From: Lachnospiraceae bacterium | GTDB taxonomy: Bacteria; Bacillota; Clostridia; Lachnospirales; Lachnospiraceae | Length of the DNA: 16,244 nucleotides | Direction: 5' to 3' | Assembly: GCA_900764225.1 (NCBI GenBank) | Contig: CAAFNG010000042.1 | Span: 1 to 16,244 of the forward strand | Position numbers and translations under genes: made by a program | Part shown: positions 1-6,818 of the stretch, piece after piece | Layout of the letters: every line of letters begins with the position of its first letter | How positions within the stretch are numbered: the stretch's first letter is position 1 | The notes under the pieces: model-generated | Database searches by the model: none | Seen by the model: the letters and a program-made list of their open reading frames with translations, nothing else | Told to the model about the DNA's origin: nothing

Positions 1-25
1 GCTCGGAGATGTGTATAAGAGACAG
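1..25. other. Nextera transposase adapter remnant (artefact)
   Basis: The first 25 bases match the 3' end of the Illumina Nextera read-2 adapter. They include the complete 19-base Tn5 mosaic end AGATGTGTATAAGAGACAG at 7-25. This is library sequence left untrimmed at a contig edge, not genome. Biological sequence begins at about 26. The match to the known adapter is exact over all 25 bases. Confidence 0.96.
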
Positions 26-105
26 GTACAGGCATTAGTATCCAGATAATTCTTATAATAAATATGATAGGGATTTTTGTCGTTTGTTTCCTGTGGATCG
101 TTCAT
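26..105 (-). CDS. 5' fragment of an unidentified protein, cut by contig end
   Basis: Read on the minus strand, an AAGGAG ribosome binding site (forward 115-120) lies 9 bases before an ATG at 105. An open frame then runs 26 codons to the adapter junction. It begins MNDPQETNDKNPYHIYYK and continues NYLDTNAC. The N-terminus is polar and Tyr/Asn-rich, with no signal peptide or membrane segment in the visible part. Short polar N-termini like this precede the membrane domain in some small clostridial membrane proteins, but no family can be named. The support is the ribosome binding site plus open frame; the rest of the gene lies outside the window. Confidence 0.55.
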
Positions 106-156
106 CTGATAGGTCTCCTTATATTTGATAAGGATTAGTATATGAAGACAGGAAAG

Positions 157-186
157 ATATTATGTAAGATACAGGTATTATAGCAA
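157..186 (-). promoter_or_regulatory. Possible promoter for the truncated first gene
   Basis: On the minus strand, TTGCTA (forward 181-186) and TAATAT (forward 157-162) are separated by 18 bases, about 50 bases upstream of the start at 105. The -10 box is good and the -35 box is only fair, so this is a tentative call in A+T-rich sequence. Confidence 0.35.
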
Positions 187-230
187 AAAGAAATCGGGAT
201 TTCTACAGGGATTTACAGAAAATCCCTGTA
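187..230 (-). terminator. Likely terminator of the SGNH-GNAT operon (tandem hairpins)
   Basis: Beyond the acetyltransferase stop, a perfect 11-bp stem (204-214 with 220-230, 5-base loop) is followed on the minus strand by a short second hairpin, GAAAT/ATTTC (forward 190-203), which runs straight into five T residues. The first stem is strong but lacks its own U-tract; the second has the U-tract but a weak stem. Together they are a plausible end for the minus-strand operon. The orientation is set by the T run, which is absent on the plus side. Confidence 0.5.
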
Positions 231-251
231 ATTATTGATGAGGCGGCCGGT

Positions 252-1016
252 TTACTGAAAACGTGTTCCCATAGGCTGGACGCGGAACCAGTAAGTATAA
301 AAATAGCGAAAACCAAGAGAGTGGTACAGTTTTTCTGCGGAATCGTTATTTTTTACAACCTGAAGATAAGCATGGCTTGCACCTCTTTTTTTGCCTTCGC
401 GAAGAAGTCCTGTGCAGATCTGGCGCGCATAGCCTCTGCGTCGGTAATCCTCCCGCACATGAATCGCGTAGATACCGATATAGTCACGATCCAGAATACC
501 AAGACCGGTGGCAATGATCTGACCGTTTTTTGTGATGGAGGCACAGACAGTTTCCTTGAGAATCGCGCGGTACATGGACGGAACGACACTTCTGTGTACA
601 GGATTCGTGGTTCCCTTGAGGTCAAAAAGACTGTGAATCCAGAAATCAGGAATCTCATTGGTAAAAAGAACATCTGTGACAGGGGCATCCAGGACTGCAT
701 CATCCAGATCAACGGTCATAACATTGGTAACGTGTTGGATTGAGTAGCCGCGGTTTTCCAGCATATAGTCAAAATCAGAAGAAACAAGAGGGCTGATCTT
801 GAAGATCGCGGGAGTTCCGAGACGCCGATAGACCTGCTCGCAGTAGGGGATTTTTTCCCGCCATGGGAGAGTGGAGGTGCCGAACTGCTCCACACTGTTG
901 GTTCTGTGTGTATAAAAATAAGAAAAACGGAGGATCCAGCCATCGTAAAGCTCCATTTTATGAGATGGCCATGCGTTCAGTGACATATCCTCGATTTTTT
1001 TGATTGCTTTTTCCAT
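252..1016 (-). CDS. GNAT family N-acetyltransferase
   Basis: This 254-residue protein is predicted to transfer an acetyl group from acetyl-CoA to an amine; the substrate cannot be told. The GNAT fold is in the C-terminal third. Motif A is HVREDYRRRGYARQI (about 186-200), with the RxxGxA pyrophosphate-binding pattern. Motif B is YLQVVKNNDSAEKLYHSLGF (217-236), the usual C-terminal acetyl-CoA arm. The first roughly 115 residues form an extra N-terminal part, as in longer YkwB-like bacterial GNATs. The start at 1016 has AAAGGTGAT ten bases upstream. That ribosome binding site contains the stop codon of the preceding SGNH gene (9-bp gap), so the pair is probably one operon with coupled translation. 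The protein is cytoplasmic, with no membrane segment. Confidence 0.88.
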   Translation of the reverse strand: MEKAIKKIEDMSLNAWPSHKMELYDGWILRFSYFYTHRTNSVEQFGTSTLPWREKIPYCEQVYRRLGTPAIFKISPLVSSDFDYMLENRGYSIQHVTNVMTVDLDDAVLDAPVTDVLFTNEIPDFWIHSLFDLKGTTNPVHRSVVPSMYRAILKETVCASITKNGQIIATGLGILDRDYIGIYAIHVREDYRRRGYARQICTGLLREGKKRGASHAYLQVVKNNDSAEKLYHSLGFRYFYTYWFRVQPMGTRFQ

Positions 1017-1025
1017 AGTATGATA

Positions 1026-1661
1026 TCACCTTTCTGATGTAATTGACGAATAAAGTTTCCTGGCAAGTATCTGGTGACCACGTGGTGTGAGATGAATCCC
1101 ATCCGTGGTTATGGAATCTGCACCGGAACGGGAGGCTTCCTGAGCCAGGGCATCCTGCAACGGGACAAAAACAGCTCCATGCTTCTGGCTGATCTTTTGG
1201 ATCTGACCGGACATTTGTAAAAGAAGTGGTTTCCAGGCAGCGTAATATTGTGGACACGAAAAGATAAACGGTTCCAGAAAAAAGAGCCTGCGGTATCGGG
1301 CACCGGTATTTTTTCTGTCAGAAAGCAGACGGGCAAGCTGTTCGTACTGCTCAGAAAATTTCTGCATCAGAAGCTGCTGCTGTCCGGATGTGCGGCGGGT
1401 GTTCATCATAATGCCAATGTCGTTGATTCCAATAAGAACTGTGATGATATCAGGATCGGTCGCCTGAAGCCAGGAAGGAGCATGATGCAAAAGCTTCTCC
1501 AGGGTAAGGCCGTCGATTCCTTTGTTTATAACAGAAAAATTCTGACTGGTATCTGAAAGCATCCGGGAAAGTTCTTTCACATATCCGTTTCCCAGCGGAT
1601 TAGGAAAGAAAAGCCGGCCGCAGTCTGTAATGCTGTCGCCCAGGCATAAAAGCTGAGTCAT
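1026..1661 (-). CDS. SGNH/GDSL-type esterase-hydrolase
   Basis: The product is 211 residues and is predicted to be a serine esterase/lipase-like hydrolase of the SGNH superfamily. All four blocks are visible: GDSI with nucleophile Ser10, the Gly49/Gly51 region (block II), GIND at 78-81 (block III), and DGIHLTPRGH with Asp187 and His190 (block V). There is no signal peptide, so it is probably cytoplasmic. The frame stays open upstream to 1772, but the ATG at 1661 is the right start. It has AAGGA six bases upstream, begins directly with the block I strand, and the promoter at 1693-1721 lies inside the would-be extension. The substrate is unknown; acetylated sugars or lysophospholipids are common for the family. 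It is the first gene of the operon with the GNAT gene. Confidence 0.9.
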   Translation of the reverse strand: MTQLLCLGDSITDCGRLFFPNPLGNGYVKELSRMLSDTSQNFSVINKGIDGLTLEKLLHHAPSWLQATDPDIITVLIGINDIGIMMNTRRTSGQQQLLMQKFSEQYEQLARLLSDRKNTGARYRRLFFLEPFIFSCPQYYAAWKPLLLQMSGQIQKISQKHGAVFVPLQDALAQEASRSGADSITTDGIHLTPRGHQILARKLYSSITSER

Positions 1662-1692
1662 AGGAGTTCCTTCTTTCGCATTTTGTGATTTG

Positions 1693-1721
1693 ATAGTAGC
1701 ACTTACAACCACTGTGGTCAA
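1693..1721 (-). promoter_or_regulatory. Sigma-A promoter of the SGNH-GNAT operon
   Basis: On the minus strand, TTGACC (forward 1716-1721) and TACTAT (forward 1693-1698) are separated by exactly 17 bases, and the predicted start of transcription is about 25 bases before the ATG at 1661. The spacer holds a perfect small palindrome, ACCAC-N-GTGGT (forward 1707-1719 region), which overlaps the -35 edge and could be an operator. Confidence 0.7.
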
Positions 1722-1774
1722 GCGCATGAAATCCCGGAAAATGCGTAAAAAACGAATAAACATGAAAAACATGA

Positions 1775-1832
1775 AATTTTTTAAAAAAAATTAAAAAAAG
1801 TACTTGCATTTTGAAAGAAAGTGTTATATACT
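1775..1832 (+). promoter_or_regulatory. Strong promoter of tRNA-Glu with A/T-rich UP region
   Basis: TTGCAT (1804-1809) and TATACT (1827-1832) are spaced by 17 bases. An uninterrupted A/T tract at about 1775-1800 lies directly upstream and resembles an UP element. The predicted start is near 1839, about 55 bases before the mature tRNA, leaving a 5' leader for RNase P to remove. Confidence 0.72.
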
Positions 1833-1893
1833 AACGAAGTCGGTTGAGGGAAACAACAAAAAACGAAATCAAACGACAGAAACAAATGAATAT

Positions 1894-1965
1894 GGCCAGT
1901 TGGTCAAGGGGCTAAGACGCCGCCCTCTCACGGCGGAAACACGGGTTCGATTCCCGTACTGGCTA
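1894..1965 (+). tRNA. tRNA-Glu (anticodon CTC)
   Basis: The cloverleaf can be folded by hand. The acceptor arm is GGCCAGT (1894-1900) with ACTGGCT (1958-1964), closing with a G-U pair. The anticodon stem is CCGCC/GGCGG with loop CTCTCAC, giving anticodon CTC, which reads GAG. The T-arm is ACGGG-TTCGATT-CCCGT. The discriminator base at 1965 is A and CCA is not encoded. Length and body closely resemble Firmicutes tRNA-Glu. It stands alone, with its own promoter and terminator. Confidence 0.96.
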
Positions 1966-1972
1966 CTAAGCG

Positions 1973-2007
1973 AAAGCAGTTGGAAGTCGCATTCCTACTG
2001 CTTTTTT
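1973..2007 (+). terminator. Rho-independent terminator after tRNA-Glu
   Basis: AAAGCAGT (1973-1980) pairs with ACTGCTTT (1997-2004), with an additional inner GGAA/TTCC pairing. The stem runs directly into six T residues (2002-2007). It begins 8 bases after the tRNA and separates it from the pilus operon. Confidence 0.88.
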
Positions 2008-2113
2008 CGTTGCCTGGAAAAACGTGAAATATGCAGGTGTAATCAAAACAAATGTTCCGGATTGCTTTTGCGGAGAATTTCAGGGCGTGTCAGAATTTGT
2101 CGAACGAAAATGC

Positions 2114-2142
2114 TGGACAAAGCGCAGACAGACATCTATAAT
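2114..2142 (+). promoter_or_regulatory. Sigma-A promoter of the tad pilus operon
   Basis: TGGACA (2114-2119) and a perfect TATAAT (2137-2142) are separated by 17 bases, about 100 bases upstream of the first pilus gene. The predicted transcription start is near 2149, giving a leader of roughly 95 bases. Between the tRNA terminator and this promoter (2008-2113) I see no gene or recognisable riboswitch. Confidence 0.72.
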
Positions 2143-2148
2143 AAATTT

Positions 2149-2167
2149 TACCAGAGATCTTCTGGTA
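2149..2167 (+). promoter_or_regulatory. Perfect inverted repeat at the predicted +1 of the tad operon
   Basis: TACCAGA (2149-2155) and TCTGGTA (2161-2167) are exact reverse complements around a 5-base centre, GATCT. The repeat begins at the predicted transcription start. It could be a repressor operator or a 5'-end RNA hairpin that stabilises the messenger. No U-tract follows, so it is not a terminator. Confidence 0.55.
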
Positions 2168-2244
2168 TCGATCACCGCCAGATCAGGCGGGAATTTCCAC
2201 TTTTATTATAACTGAATCATTATTTTTGTGGGAAGGGGGCGCGT

Positions 2245-2757
2245 ATGTCTTTTTACAGAGCTTTACCCGTGGTAATTTCTGCAATGGCAGTCTGGATGGA
2301 CTTTAAGAGTGCATCGGTGGACAATGGCTGGATTCTTTTTTCTTTTGTGACAGGATTTCTTATTCAGTTTACAGAAAAAGGTCTGAGAGGTGGATTTGTA
2401 TTTCTGGCAGGAGCTTCGACTCCGGTTATCATTCTTGGGATATTATTTATATTCCGGATGCTTGGTGCCGGGGATATCAAGCTTTTATGTGCACTTGGTG
2501 GGATCATGGGTCCACGGACAGTTGCAGAATGTATTTTTTATTCGTTGCTTGCAGGAGCAGGCATTTCTATGGCAATTCTTATTTCTACAGGCGGTATCCG
2601 CCAGAGATTCCTTTATTTTTTTCGGTATATGAATGAATTTTATGTGACAGGGGAAATGCATCCTTATTACAGGAAGGGAACAGAATTTCCGGAAAATTTT
2701 CATTTTACGGTACCGATATTCTTAAGCGCAGTGCTTTATGCAGGAGGTGTGTATTGA
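2245..2757 (+). CDS. A24 prepilin peptidase (TadV/CpaA-like), first of two
   Basis: This 170-residue, strongly hydrophobic protein has several membrane helices and is predicted to be the aspartic peptidase that trims the leader from Flp pilin and pseudopilins. Both catalytic aspartates of the A24 family are visible: Asp19 in MDFKSASVDN and Asp77 in GAGDIK (the GxGD motif). The length fits TadV/CpaA types, which lack the N-terminal methylase domain of PilD. GGAAGGGGG precedes the ATG. This is the first gene of the pilus operon and overlaps tadZ by 4 bp. A second A24 peptidase lies at 9363. The catalytic residues make the family clear, but which substrates each enzyme cuts is unknown. Confidence 0.9.
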   Translation: MSFYRALPVVISAMAVWMDFKSASVDNGWILFSFVTGFLIQFTEKGLRGGFVFLAGASTPVIILGILFIFRMLGAGDIKLLCALGGIMGPRTVAECIFYSLLAGAGISMAILISTGGIRQRFLYFFRYMNEFYVTGEMHPYYRKGTEFPENFHFTVPIFLSAVLYAGGVY

Positions 2758-3761
2758 AGAAAAACATATTTGCAGTCTGTGATCTGGAAGTAGATTATGC
2801 TTTTAACTTTATGGACTATCTGAACCAAAAGAAGAATCTTCCCTTTGAGATTCAGGCATTTACCACGGCGGAGAGTCTGATCGCCTACGGAAAAGAAAAT
2901 CATATTGAGTTGCTGCTGATTTCTGATAAGGCGATGAGGAGAGAAGTTCGTGAGCTTGGAATCGGAAAGATCATTATTCTTTCGGAAGGAGTACATCCGC
3001 CGGAACTGGATCAGTATTCAAGTGTGTACAAATATCAGTCATCTTCTGATGTAATACGGGAAGTGATGGCCTGCTATGGAGAAGAGAAAGCACTGAATCC
3101 GGTGGATTTTCCTGCATTAAAAAAGACAATGGATATTATAGGTGTTTATTCACCGCTTGGCAGATGTCTGAAAACCTCTTTTGCGCTTGCACTTGGACAG
3201 ATACTGGCTAAGGAACGGGCCGTTCTTTATCTGAATCTTGAAGAATATTCCGGATTTGAGGAACTTCTGGGAAAGAAATTTCCTACAAATTTAAGTGACC
3301 TTTTTTATTACGTGAGACAGGGAAATGAAAATCTTATTCACAGAATGAACGGAATGATCCAGACTGTAAATAATCTGGATTTCATACCACCTGTACGGAC
3401 TCCTTCGGATATTCGTACAGTATCCTGGAAAGACTGGGAACAACTTTTGCAGGAGATAACACTGCACAGCTCTTATGAGGTGCTGATCTTGGATATCGGA
3501 AGCGGTGTAGATGAGGATTTTCAGCTTCTGGAGCTGTGCGGAAAAATCTATATGCCGGTTCTTAAGGATGCAGTATCTGTGTGTAAGATGACGCAGTTTG
3601 AAAATCTTCTGCGTATCTGGAATAAAGATACGATACTGGAAAAAACAGAGAAGCTGCACCTGCCTTTTCACATGGAGAATATATCTTCGGAATCTTATGT
3701 AGAACAGCTTGTATGGAGTGAACTTGGTGATTATATACGCAAACTTCTGAGAAAGGACTGA
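2754..3761 (+). CDS. TadZ/CpaE-like pilus localisation ATPase, degenerate P-loop
   Basis: The product is 335 residues in two parts: an N-terminal receiver-like alpha/beta domain (about 1-110) and a C-terminal MinD/ParA-type ATPase-like domain (about 125-335). TadZ/CpaE proteins place the tad machine at a cell site. The deviant Walker A region reads GVYSPLGRCLKTSFALALG (130-148). Lys140-Thr141 is kept, but the glycine normally just before the lysine is Leu139 and the usual KGG start is missing. LYLNLEEYSG (158-167) and VLILDIGSG (243-251) fit the later ATPase strands. The start is TTG at 2754, within AGGAGG-TGTGTA-TTG, and overlaps the peptidase stop (TTGA). ATP hydrolysis may be weak or lost. 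Confidence 0.82.
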   Translation: MKKNIFAVCDLEVDYAFNFMDYLNQKKNLPFEIQAFTTAESLIAYGKENHIELLLISDKAMRREVRELGIGKIIILSEGVHPPELDQYSSVYKYQSSSDVIREVMACYGEEKALNPVDFPALKKTMDIIGVYSPLGRCLKTSFALALGQILAKERAVLYLNLEEYSGFEELLGKKFPTNLSDLFYYVRQGNENLIHRMNGMIQTVNNLDFIPPVRTPSDIRTVSWKDWEQLLQEITLHSSYEVLILDIGSGVDEDFQLLELCGKIYMPVLKDAVSVCKMTQFENLLRIWNKDTILEKTEKLHLPFHMENISSESYVEQLVWSELGDYIRKLLRKD

Positions 3762-3763
3762 CC

Positions 3764-4954
3764 ATGAACAGAGAAAAATTCCGGGAAATACATGATCTTC
3801 TTATGGAACAGCTGGATGTGTCCAGAGAATTGTCCGATGACGAGATTCTGGAGGTGATCGATGATCTGATACTGAATCAGACAAGAAAAGAATTTTTTTC
3901 GCTGAAAGAGAAAGTGGAGCTTCGGCAGGAACTGTTCTGTTCCGTGCGAAAGCTGGATGTACTGCAGGAGCTGATCGAAGATGAAAGCGTTACAGAGATT
4001 ATGGTCAATGGACCGGATGCGATCTTTGTGGAACGTAACGGAAAACTGACCAGATGGAATAAGACATTTACCTCCAGGGAAAAGCTGGAAGATGTAATCC
4101 AGCAGATCGTTGGAAGGTGTAATCGTGTTGTGAATGAATCTTCGCCGATTGTGGATGCAAGACTGGAGAATGGGGCGCGTGTCAATGCAGTTGTGTATCC
4201 TGTGGCTCTGAATGGACCAATACTGACAATCCGGCGTTTTCCGGATGATCCCATTACGATGGAGAAGCTGATCTCCCTGGGGAGTATCACAGAGGAGTGT
4301 GCGGGATTTCTGAAAAAGCTGGTACAGGCTCGGTACTCCATGGTGATCGGCGGAGGAACAGGAAGTGGAAAAACAACTTTCCTGGGAGCTGTTGCAGAAT
4401 ACATTCCCAAAGATGAACGTCTGATCACAATCGAGGATAATGCAGAGCTGAAGATCCGGGGAATTGATAACCTGGTCTGCCTGGAGGCAAAAATGGCAAA
4501 TATGGCAGGCGCAGCGGCGGTAACGATCCGTGACCTGATCAAGTCGGCTTTGAGAATGAGACCGGACAGAATAATTGTGGGAGAGGTGCGTGGCGGAGAG
4601 GCGGTAGATATGCTGCAGAGTCTGAATACAGGGCATGACGGGAGTCTTTCTACATTGCATGCCAACAGCAGCAGAGATATGCTTTCCAGGATCGAAACGA
4701 TGACACTTATGGGAATTGATCTGCCCCTGGAAGCAATACGGAGACAGATTGCATCGGGAGTAGATATTCTGGTACATCTTGGACGAATGCGGGATAAGAG
4801 CAGAAAATTGCTGGAGATCACAGAGGTGTGCGGATTTGAGAACGGAGAGATCCTGACGCGTCCGTTATACCGGCGTGAAGGAGACAACGGACTTATAAAA
4901 ACAGGAGAACTTTTACATTGTGAAAAAATGGAACGGGCAGGGATCAGGTTATGA
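3764..4954 (+). CDS. tadA: TadA/CpaF family secretion ATPase
   Basis: The product is 396 residues and is the cytoplasmic hexameric ATPase that drives extension of tad/Flp pili. All four hallmarks of type II/IV secretion ATPases are intact: Walker A GGGTGSGKTT (196-205), Asp box ITIEDNAEL (221-229), Walker B RPDRIIVGEVRG (266-277, catalytic Glu274), and His box LSTLHANS (295-302). The N-terminal domain holds the typical VTEIMVNGPDAIFVE stretch (76-90). Length matches CpaF proteins. AAAGGA lies 7-8 bases before the ATG, which is 2 bp after the tadZ stop. The gene ends in ATGA, overlapping tadB. It is the most confidently named gene of the operon. Confidence 0.96.
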   Translation: MNREKFREIHDLLMEQLDVSRELSDDEILEVIDDLILNQTRKEFFSLKEKVELRQELFCSVRKLDVLQELIEDESVTEIMVNGPDAIFVERNGKLTRWNKTFTSREKLEDVIQQIVGRCNRVVNESSPIVDARLENGARVNAVVYPVALNGPILTIRRFPDDPITMEKLISLGSITEECAGFLKKLVQARYSMVIGGGTGSGKTTFLGAVAEYIPKDERLITIEDNAELKIRGIDNLVCLEAKMANMAGAAAVTIRDLIKSALRMRPDRIIVGEVRGGEAVDMLQSLNTGHDGSLSTLHANSSRDMLSRIETMTLMGIDLPLEAIRRQIASGVDILVHLGRMRDKSRKLLEITEVCGFENGEILTRPLYRREGDNGLIKTGELLHCEKMERAGIRL

Positions 4955-5733
4955 AAGGACAGAAAGGAAAGAAACAGAAGTGGGAAGCTACGAGGAAAGA
5001 TTACAGGACGTATCATTTTACGGCGAAGGAAGCAGCAAAATATCTTCTGGAGGGAGTTGCCGTGTGCGCTGTCGCCGATTATCTGTTTTATCAGAACCTT
5101 CTGGTACTGCTGTTTATGCTTCCAATGTCGGTTCTTTTTCTGAAAATGCAGAGAAAAAAATGTATTATACGGCAGAAACGGGATCTGAATTATCAGTTTC
5201 GGGATGCACTGACAGCAATGAATGTGGCAGTTCAGGCAGGATACTCTGCGGAGAATGCAGTGCGGGCCAGTGTGAAGGATCTGGGAAGGCTTTATGAGAA
5301 TGGAAGTGATATTTTAAATGAGTTTCGCTATATTGAGAGCCAGCTTCGTCTGAGTGTTCCTGCGGAAGAGCTTTTTATGGATTTGGGAAAAAGAAGTGGC
5401 GTGGAGGATATTGAGAATTTTGCTGCAGTGTTTTATACGGCGAAACGAACCGGTGGCGATATGACACAGGTGATACAGAAGGTAGCTCGTATGCTGGGCG
5501 ATAAAATAGAGGTGAAAAAGGAGATTGAGGCAACACTGGCAGCAAAAAAATCAGAGCAGATGATCATGAGTATTATGCCGGCAGGTATCATCTGTTATCT
5601 GAAGCTGACTTCGCCGGGATTCCTGGATGTACTGTATGGAAATCCTTTTGGAATCTGTGCCATGACTGCGTGTATGGTGGTCTATGGAGTGTCTTACTGG
5701 CTGGGTACTAAAATTGTGGATATAGAAGTGTAG
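4951..5733 (+). CDS. tadB: TadB-like type II secretion F-domain platform protein
   Basis: This 260-residue inner-membrane protein is one half of the TadB/TadC assembly platform that transmits TadA motion to the pilin. The N-terminus is short and basic. Two hydrophobic segments follow (about 32-65), then the cytoplasmic T2SSF four-helix domain (about 78-200) with RDALTAMNVAVQAGYSAENA and AKRTGGDMTQVIQKVARMLG. Two C-terminal membrane helices lie at about 202-219 and 233-252. This is the arrangement expected for TadB, though shorter than proteobacterial members because the N-terminal part is reduced. The gene overlaps tadA by 4 bp (ATGA). Confidence 0.9.
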   Translation: MKGQKGKKQKWEATRKDYRTYHFTAKEAAKYLLEGVAVCAVADYLFYQNLLVLLFMLPMSVLFLKMQRKKCIIRQKRDLNYQFRDALTAMNVAVQAGYSAENAVRASVKDLGRLYENGSDILNEFRYIESQLRLSVPAEELFMDLGKRSGVEDIENFAAVFYTAKRTGGDMTQVIQKVARMLGDKIEVKKEIEATLAAKKSEQMIMSIMPAGIICYLKLTSPGFLDVLYGNPFGICAMTACMVVYGVSYWLGTKIVDIEV

Positions 5734-5742
5734 GTGTATGTG

Positions 5743-6774
5743 ATGTGGATACATATTGTGATATTTATGGTGATCCTTGGTGCTTTTCTTGCCGGAAAGC
5801 TGGGACGGCTGCCTCCGTGGGCAGGTAATGCAGAGGGACAGAAGCTTTTTATCCTGGTGGCACTTGCCGGAAATATCATAGGAATGCTTCTGACGCTTCA
5901 GAGCAGCGGAGGTACGGTGTATTCATCCGGATACCGTATGGAAAAAGAGGAGACAGGTGCTTATGAAAAGAAATTCATGGTATCTGTAGACGGGCAGGAA
6001 TCCGGTTCCCTGTATGTGCAGGTGCCGGAAAAAGAGACGGAAGAAACGGGCGAAAAACCGGAAACGAAAAAAGAACTGAGTGAGGAGCAGCAGCGCGGGA
6101 AAGAGCTGCAGGATATGATCGTACAGTACAACCAGAAAAAGAATGACCCGAAGTACTATTATCTTCCAGAGGAATGGAACGGAAAGCATCTGGAATGGCA
6201 GCAACCGAAGGATACAACGGGAAACCTGATCTCTGGTATGGGACTGATCGCGGCGGCAGCACTGGTGATAGCAAAAAAACGGGAGGAAGAGACTGTTCAG
6301 ATCAGAAGAAGGGAACAGATGCTGATGGATTATCCGGGGCTGATCATGAAATTTACGCTTCTGGTACAGGCAGGCTTAACTGCCAGAAAGGCATTTCAGA
6401 AAATCGCCTTTGATTATGGAAAGAGAGAAGAAGGACAGAAACGGGCAGCTTACGAGGAAATCCGGATGACATGCTTTGAGATGGACAGTGGAATTTCTGA
6501 GTCTGAGGCTTACCGGAGATTCGGAGAGCGGTGCGGGCAGGTAAAATATAAGACCCTTTCCACACTTTTGATACAGAATCTTCAGAAAGGAAGCCGGTAT
6601 TTATCAGACCTGCTGGAAAAAGAGGCTGTGGAGGCGTGGGAGGAAAGAAAAAGAAAGGCAAGAGTACTGGGAGAGGCGGCAGCCACCAAGCTGCTTTTGC
6701 CGATGATCCTCATGTTGCTGGTTATAATGGCAGTGATCATGCTGCCGGCCTGTCTTTCCTTTTACAGTGGGTAA
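5743..6774 (+). CDS. tadC: TadC-like T2SSF platform protein with charged insert
   Basis: The product is 343 residues and is the probable second platform protein. Its T2SSF domain (about 195-300) includes MKFTLLVQAGLTARKAFQKI and a strongly hydrophobic final helix (LLLPMILMLLVIMAVIMLPA). Unusually, two N-terminal membrane segments (about 4-18 and 34-52) are followed by about 100 polar, Glu/Lys-rich residues (roughly 57-160) before the third segment LISGMGLIAAAALVIA. I chose ATG 5743 because TAGGTG lies six bases before it. A GTG at 5734, directly after the tadB stop, would add three residues. The TadC assignment rests on gene order and domain; the insert is not typical of proteobacterial TadC. 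Confidence 0.85.
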   Translation: MWIHIVIFMVILGAFLAGKLGRLPPWAGNAEGQKLFILVALAGNIIGMLLTLQSSGGTVYSSGYRMEKEETGAYEKKFMVSVDGQESGSLYVQVPEKETEETGEKPETKKELSEEQQRGKELQDMIVQYNQKKNDPKYYYLPEEWNGKHLEWQQPKDTTGNLISGMGLIAAAALVIAKKREEETVQIRRREQMLMDYPGLIMKFTLLVQAGLTARKAFQKIAFDYGKREEGQKRAAYEEIRMTCFEMDSGISESEAYRRFGERCGQVKYKTLSTLLIQNLQKGSRYLSDLLEKEAVEAWEERKRKARVLGEAAATKLLLPMILMLLVIMAVIMLPACLSFYSG

Positions 6775-6818
6775 ATACAATGAAAAAACCTGAAAACAAG
6801 AGAAATGAGAGGTGACAA

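Noticed and set aside
1026..1772. Longer version of the SGNH hydrolase (248 residues)
   Set aside because: The extra 37 residues start upstream of the promoter and lack a ribosome binding site; the ATG at 1661 has both.
1894..2167. tRNA-Glu as an attachment site for an integrated element that brought the tad genes
   Set aside because: No second copy of the tRNA 3' end, no integrase and no phage or plasmid genes are present in the window.
1804..2215. Plus-strand open frames of 135 and 63 codons across the tRNA and tad promoter region
   Set aside because: They read through the tRNA, its terminator and the pilus promoter, and have no convincing ribosome binding site.
2008..2244. Riboswitch (for example cyclic di-GMP) upstream of the pilus operon
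   Set aside because: I could not find the conserved core bases of a known class, and most of the space lies upstream of the predicted transcription start.
3731..5016. Long minus-strand open frames (348 and 379 codons) opposite tadA
   Set aside because: They lie antisense to a gene with all ATPase motifs intact, have Ser/Cys/His-rich random-looking products, and have no ribosome binding site. They are shadows of codon bias.
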